DNA from: Flavobacteriaceae bacterium
GTDB lineage: Bacteria; Bacteroidota; Bacteroidia; Flavobacteriales; Flavobacteriaceae
Direction: 5' to 3'
NCBI GenBank assembly: GCA_004762155.1
Contig: SIHP01000009.1
Location: 1 to 64,000, forward strand
Length of the DNA stretch: 64,000 nucleotides
Part shown: one piece after another, positions 62,719 through 64,000 of the stretch
Numbering within the stretch: position 1 is the first letter of the stretch
How the letters are laid out: every line of letters starts with the position of its first letter
Notes under the pieces: model-generated
Told to the model about the DNA's origin: nothing
Seen by the model: the letters and a program-made list of their open reading frames with translations, nothing else
Databases searched by the model: none
Position numbers and translations under genes: made by a program

Positions 62719-64000
62719 ATGAAGTATGCTATTGTAGATATTGAAACAAATGGAGGTGTTAAAATTACAGAGATAAGTATTTTTATTTTTGACGGAGCAT
62801 CTGTAATAGATGAATTTACTACATTAGTTAATCCACAATGTAATATTCCACCAAGAATAACGAATCTTACTGGAATTGATAGTTTAATGGTAAGAGATGC
62901 ACCAAAGTTTTATGAAATTGCGAAGAAGGTATATGAAATAACACAAGACTGTATTTTTGTAGCACATAATGTTAATTTCGACTATGGAATAATAGGAAAA
63001 GAATTTAAAGAATTGGGCTTGGCTTATAAGAGAAAAAAATTATGTACTGTTCGTCTTTCAAGAAAATTGTTACCAAATAAAAAATCTTACAGTTTAGGGA
63101 AATTATGTATTTCTGAAGGAATAACATTAACAGATAGGCATAGAGCAAGAGGTGATGCAGCTGCCACGGTAATATTATTTGAAAAATTATTAAGTTTAGA
63201 TAAAGAGAATGATAATGAAATTATAGATTCCTTTTTAAATCCTAGATCAAGGCAAGCGACTTTACCGCCACTTTTACCAAAAGATGTTTTTGATAATCTT
63301 TCTGAAAAACATGGAGTATATTATTTTTGGAATGAAGATAAAGAAGTTATTTATGTGGGAAAAGCAAATAATATTAAACAAAGAGTATTAAGTCATTTCT
63401 ATGATAAAAAGAAAAAAGAGATAACCATGTGTATGGCTACAGCCAATATTACATATGAAGAAACAGGAAATGAGTTGTTGGCATTGCTTTTAGAATCTGC
63501 AGAAATAAAAAAGATTTGTCCTAAGTTTAATAGAGCGCAAAGACGAACAAGTGAAAATTATGGATTATTTACTTATGAAGATAGAAAAGGAATAATGCAT
63601 TTGGCATGGAATACTTTAAAATTAATTCAAAACCCAGTTATAAAATTTTATTCAGCATCTGAAGCAAGAAGTTTTATGGAGCGCTTATGTGAAGAGTTTC
63701 AATTATGTCCTAAGTATTGTAATTTACAAACGAATGTGACAAGTTGTTTTCATTACCAAATAAAACAATGTAAAGGAGTTTGTAAAGGAGAAGAAGATAG
63801 TAAAATGTATAATAAAAGAGTGCAAGCAGCAATAGCTTCCGTAAGTTTTCAAACAGATAATTTTATTATAAAAGAAGCAGGAAAAAATAAAGAAGAATTT
63901 TCTTATGTTTTGGTGTTAAATAGTTTGTATAAAGGTTTTGGTTATCTTAAAAAGGATAAAAAAGAGTTGATTACAGAAGACTATTTAAAAGCTATTATAA
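62719..64000 (+). CDS. DnaQ-like exonuclease / GIY-YIG (UvrC-N-like) fusion, 3' end outside
   Basis: Starts at ATG 62719 and runs off the window after 427 codons. Residues about 1-165 are a DEDDh 3'-5' exonuclease: YAIVDIETNGG (Asp, Glu), VAHNVNFDYGII, HRARGDAAATVILFE (His, Asp). Residues about 205-290 are a GIY-YIG nuclease domain (GVYYFWNEDKEVIYVGKANN, ALLLESAEIKKICPKFNRAQ). The rest up to 427 contains Cys pairs (CPKYCNL, TSCFHYQIKQCKGVCKG). This fusion of epsilon-like exonuclease and UvrC/Cho-type nuclease is a known family, probably in DNA repair. The 285 bases before it (62434-62718) are AT-rich without a gene. Confidence 0.88.
   Translation, partial: MKYAIVDIETNGGVKITEISIFIFDGASVIDEFTTLVNPQCNIPPRITNLTGIDSLMVRDAPKFYEIAKKVYEITQDCIFVAHNVNFDYGIIGKEFKELGLAYKRKKLCTVRLSRKLLPNKKSYSLGKLCISEGITLTDRHRARGDAAATVILFEKLLSLDKENDNEIIDSFLNPRSRQATLPPLLPKDVFDNLSEKHGVYYFWNEDKEVIYVGKANNIKQRVLSHFYDKKKKEITMCMATANITYEETGNELLALLLESAEIKKICPKFNRAQRRTSENYGLFTYEDRKGIMHLAWNTLKLIQNPVIKFYSASEARSFMERLCEEFQLCPKYCNLQTNVTSCFHYQIKQCKGVCKGEEDSKMYNKRVQAAIASVSFQTDNFIIKEAGKNKEEFSYVLVLNSLYKGFGYLKKDKKELITEDYLKAII

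Overview
The window is AT-rich (roughly 30% GC by eye) chromosomal DNA from a member of the Bacteroidetes, most likely a marine or polysaccharide-degrading Flavobacteriaceae. The evidence is: several type IX secretion system (T9SS) cargo proteins with C-terminal sorting domains, two PorP/SprF genes, gliding-motility-associated C-terminal domains, a TonB-dependent receptor with a carboxypeptidase-regulatory N-domain, promoters with the Bacteroidetes -7 box TAnnTTTG, and almost no Shine-Dalgarno sequences. I cannot name the genus. I saw no rRNA, tRNA or CRISPR array.

Layout. 1-4013: 3' end of a giant repeat adhesin, then a PorP/SprF protein and a TPR/beta-propeller/OmpA protein. 4060-7935: beta-propeller phytase with its TonB receptor. 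8100-15748: small genes, a secreted putative glycosidase, an M14 carboxypeptidase, two tandem small barrel proteins, decayed transposase and gene remnants, and a methyltransferase frameshifted exactly at a (CCTT)5 repeat. 15817-22257: a 2146-residue alpha-2-macroglobulin carrying an inserted receptor-like domain. 22561-28529: a second adhesin/SprF/OmpA operon in the opposite orientation. 28674-41000: mostly housekeeping genes (mpl, fadH, lpxD, ettA), a kinase plus nucleotidyltransferase pair, and a five-gene DoxX-OsmC-flavin reductase-MarR-pirin operon with a palindrome at its promoter. 41357-42247: Tat-exported dienelactone hydrolase. 42250-52350: an accessory region with a 6 x 41 bp minisatellite, a GHKL-ATPase/nuclease-like protein, small orphan genes separated by three almost identical 109 bp double-hairpin elements, a NUMOD/HNH-like gene, lipoproteins, an unusual membrane LuxR-type regulator and a 1.8 kb gene desert. 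52386-62433: a secreted subtilase and, convergent to it, a 2332-residue GH9-CBM3-PKD-GH48 cellulase of CelA-like architecture. The window ends inside a DnaQ-like exonuclease/GIY-YIG fusion.

How the genes work together. The cell-surface theme dominates: T9SS exports the adhesins (type B C-terminal domain, each with a dedicated SprF-like partner and a PorE-like anchor) and the enzymes (type A sorting domain: putative glycosidase, subtilase, cellulase). Phytase plus TonB receptor suggests phosphate scavenging; the bifunctional cellulase suggests attack on cellulose-like polymers. The most noteworthy signals are the GH9-GH48 megacellulase, the probable phase-variable methyltransferase, the cassette-like series of 109 bp elements and genes around 44.9-46.5 kb, the ATPase-nuclease fusion beside them, and the orphan PqqD-kinase/nucleotidyltransferase pair.
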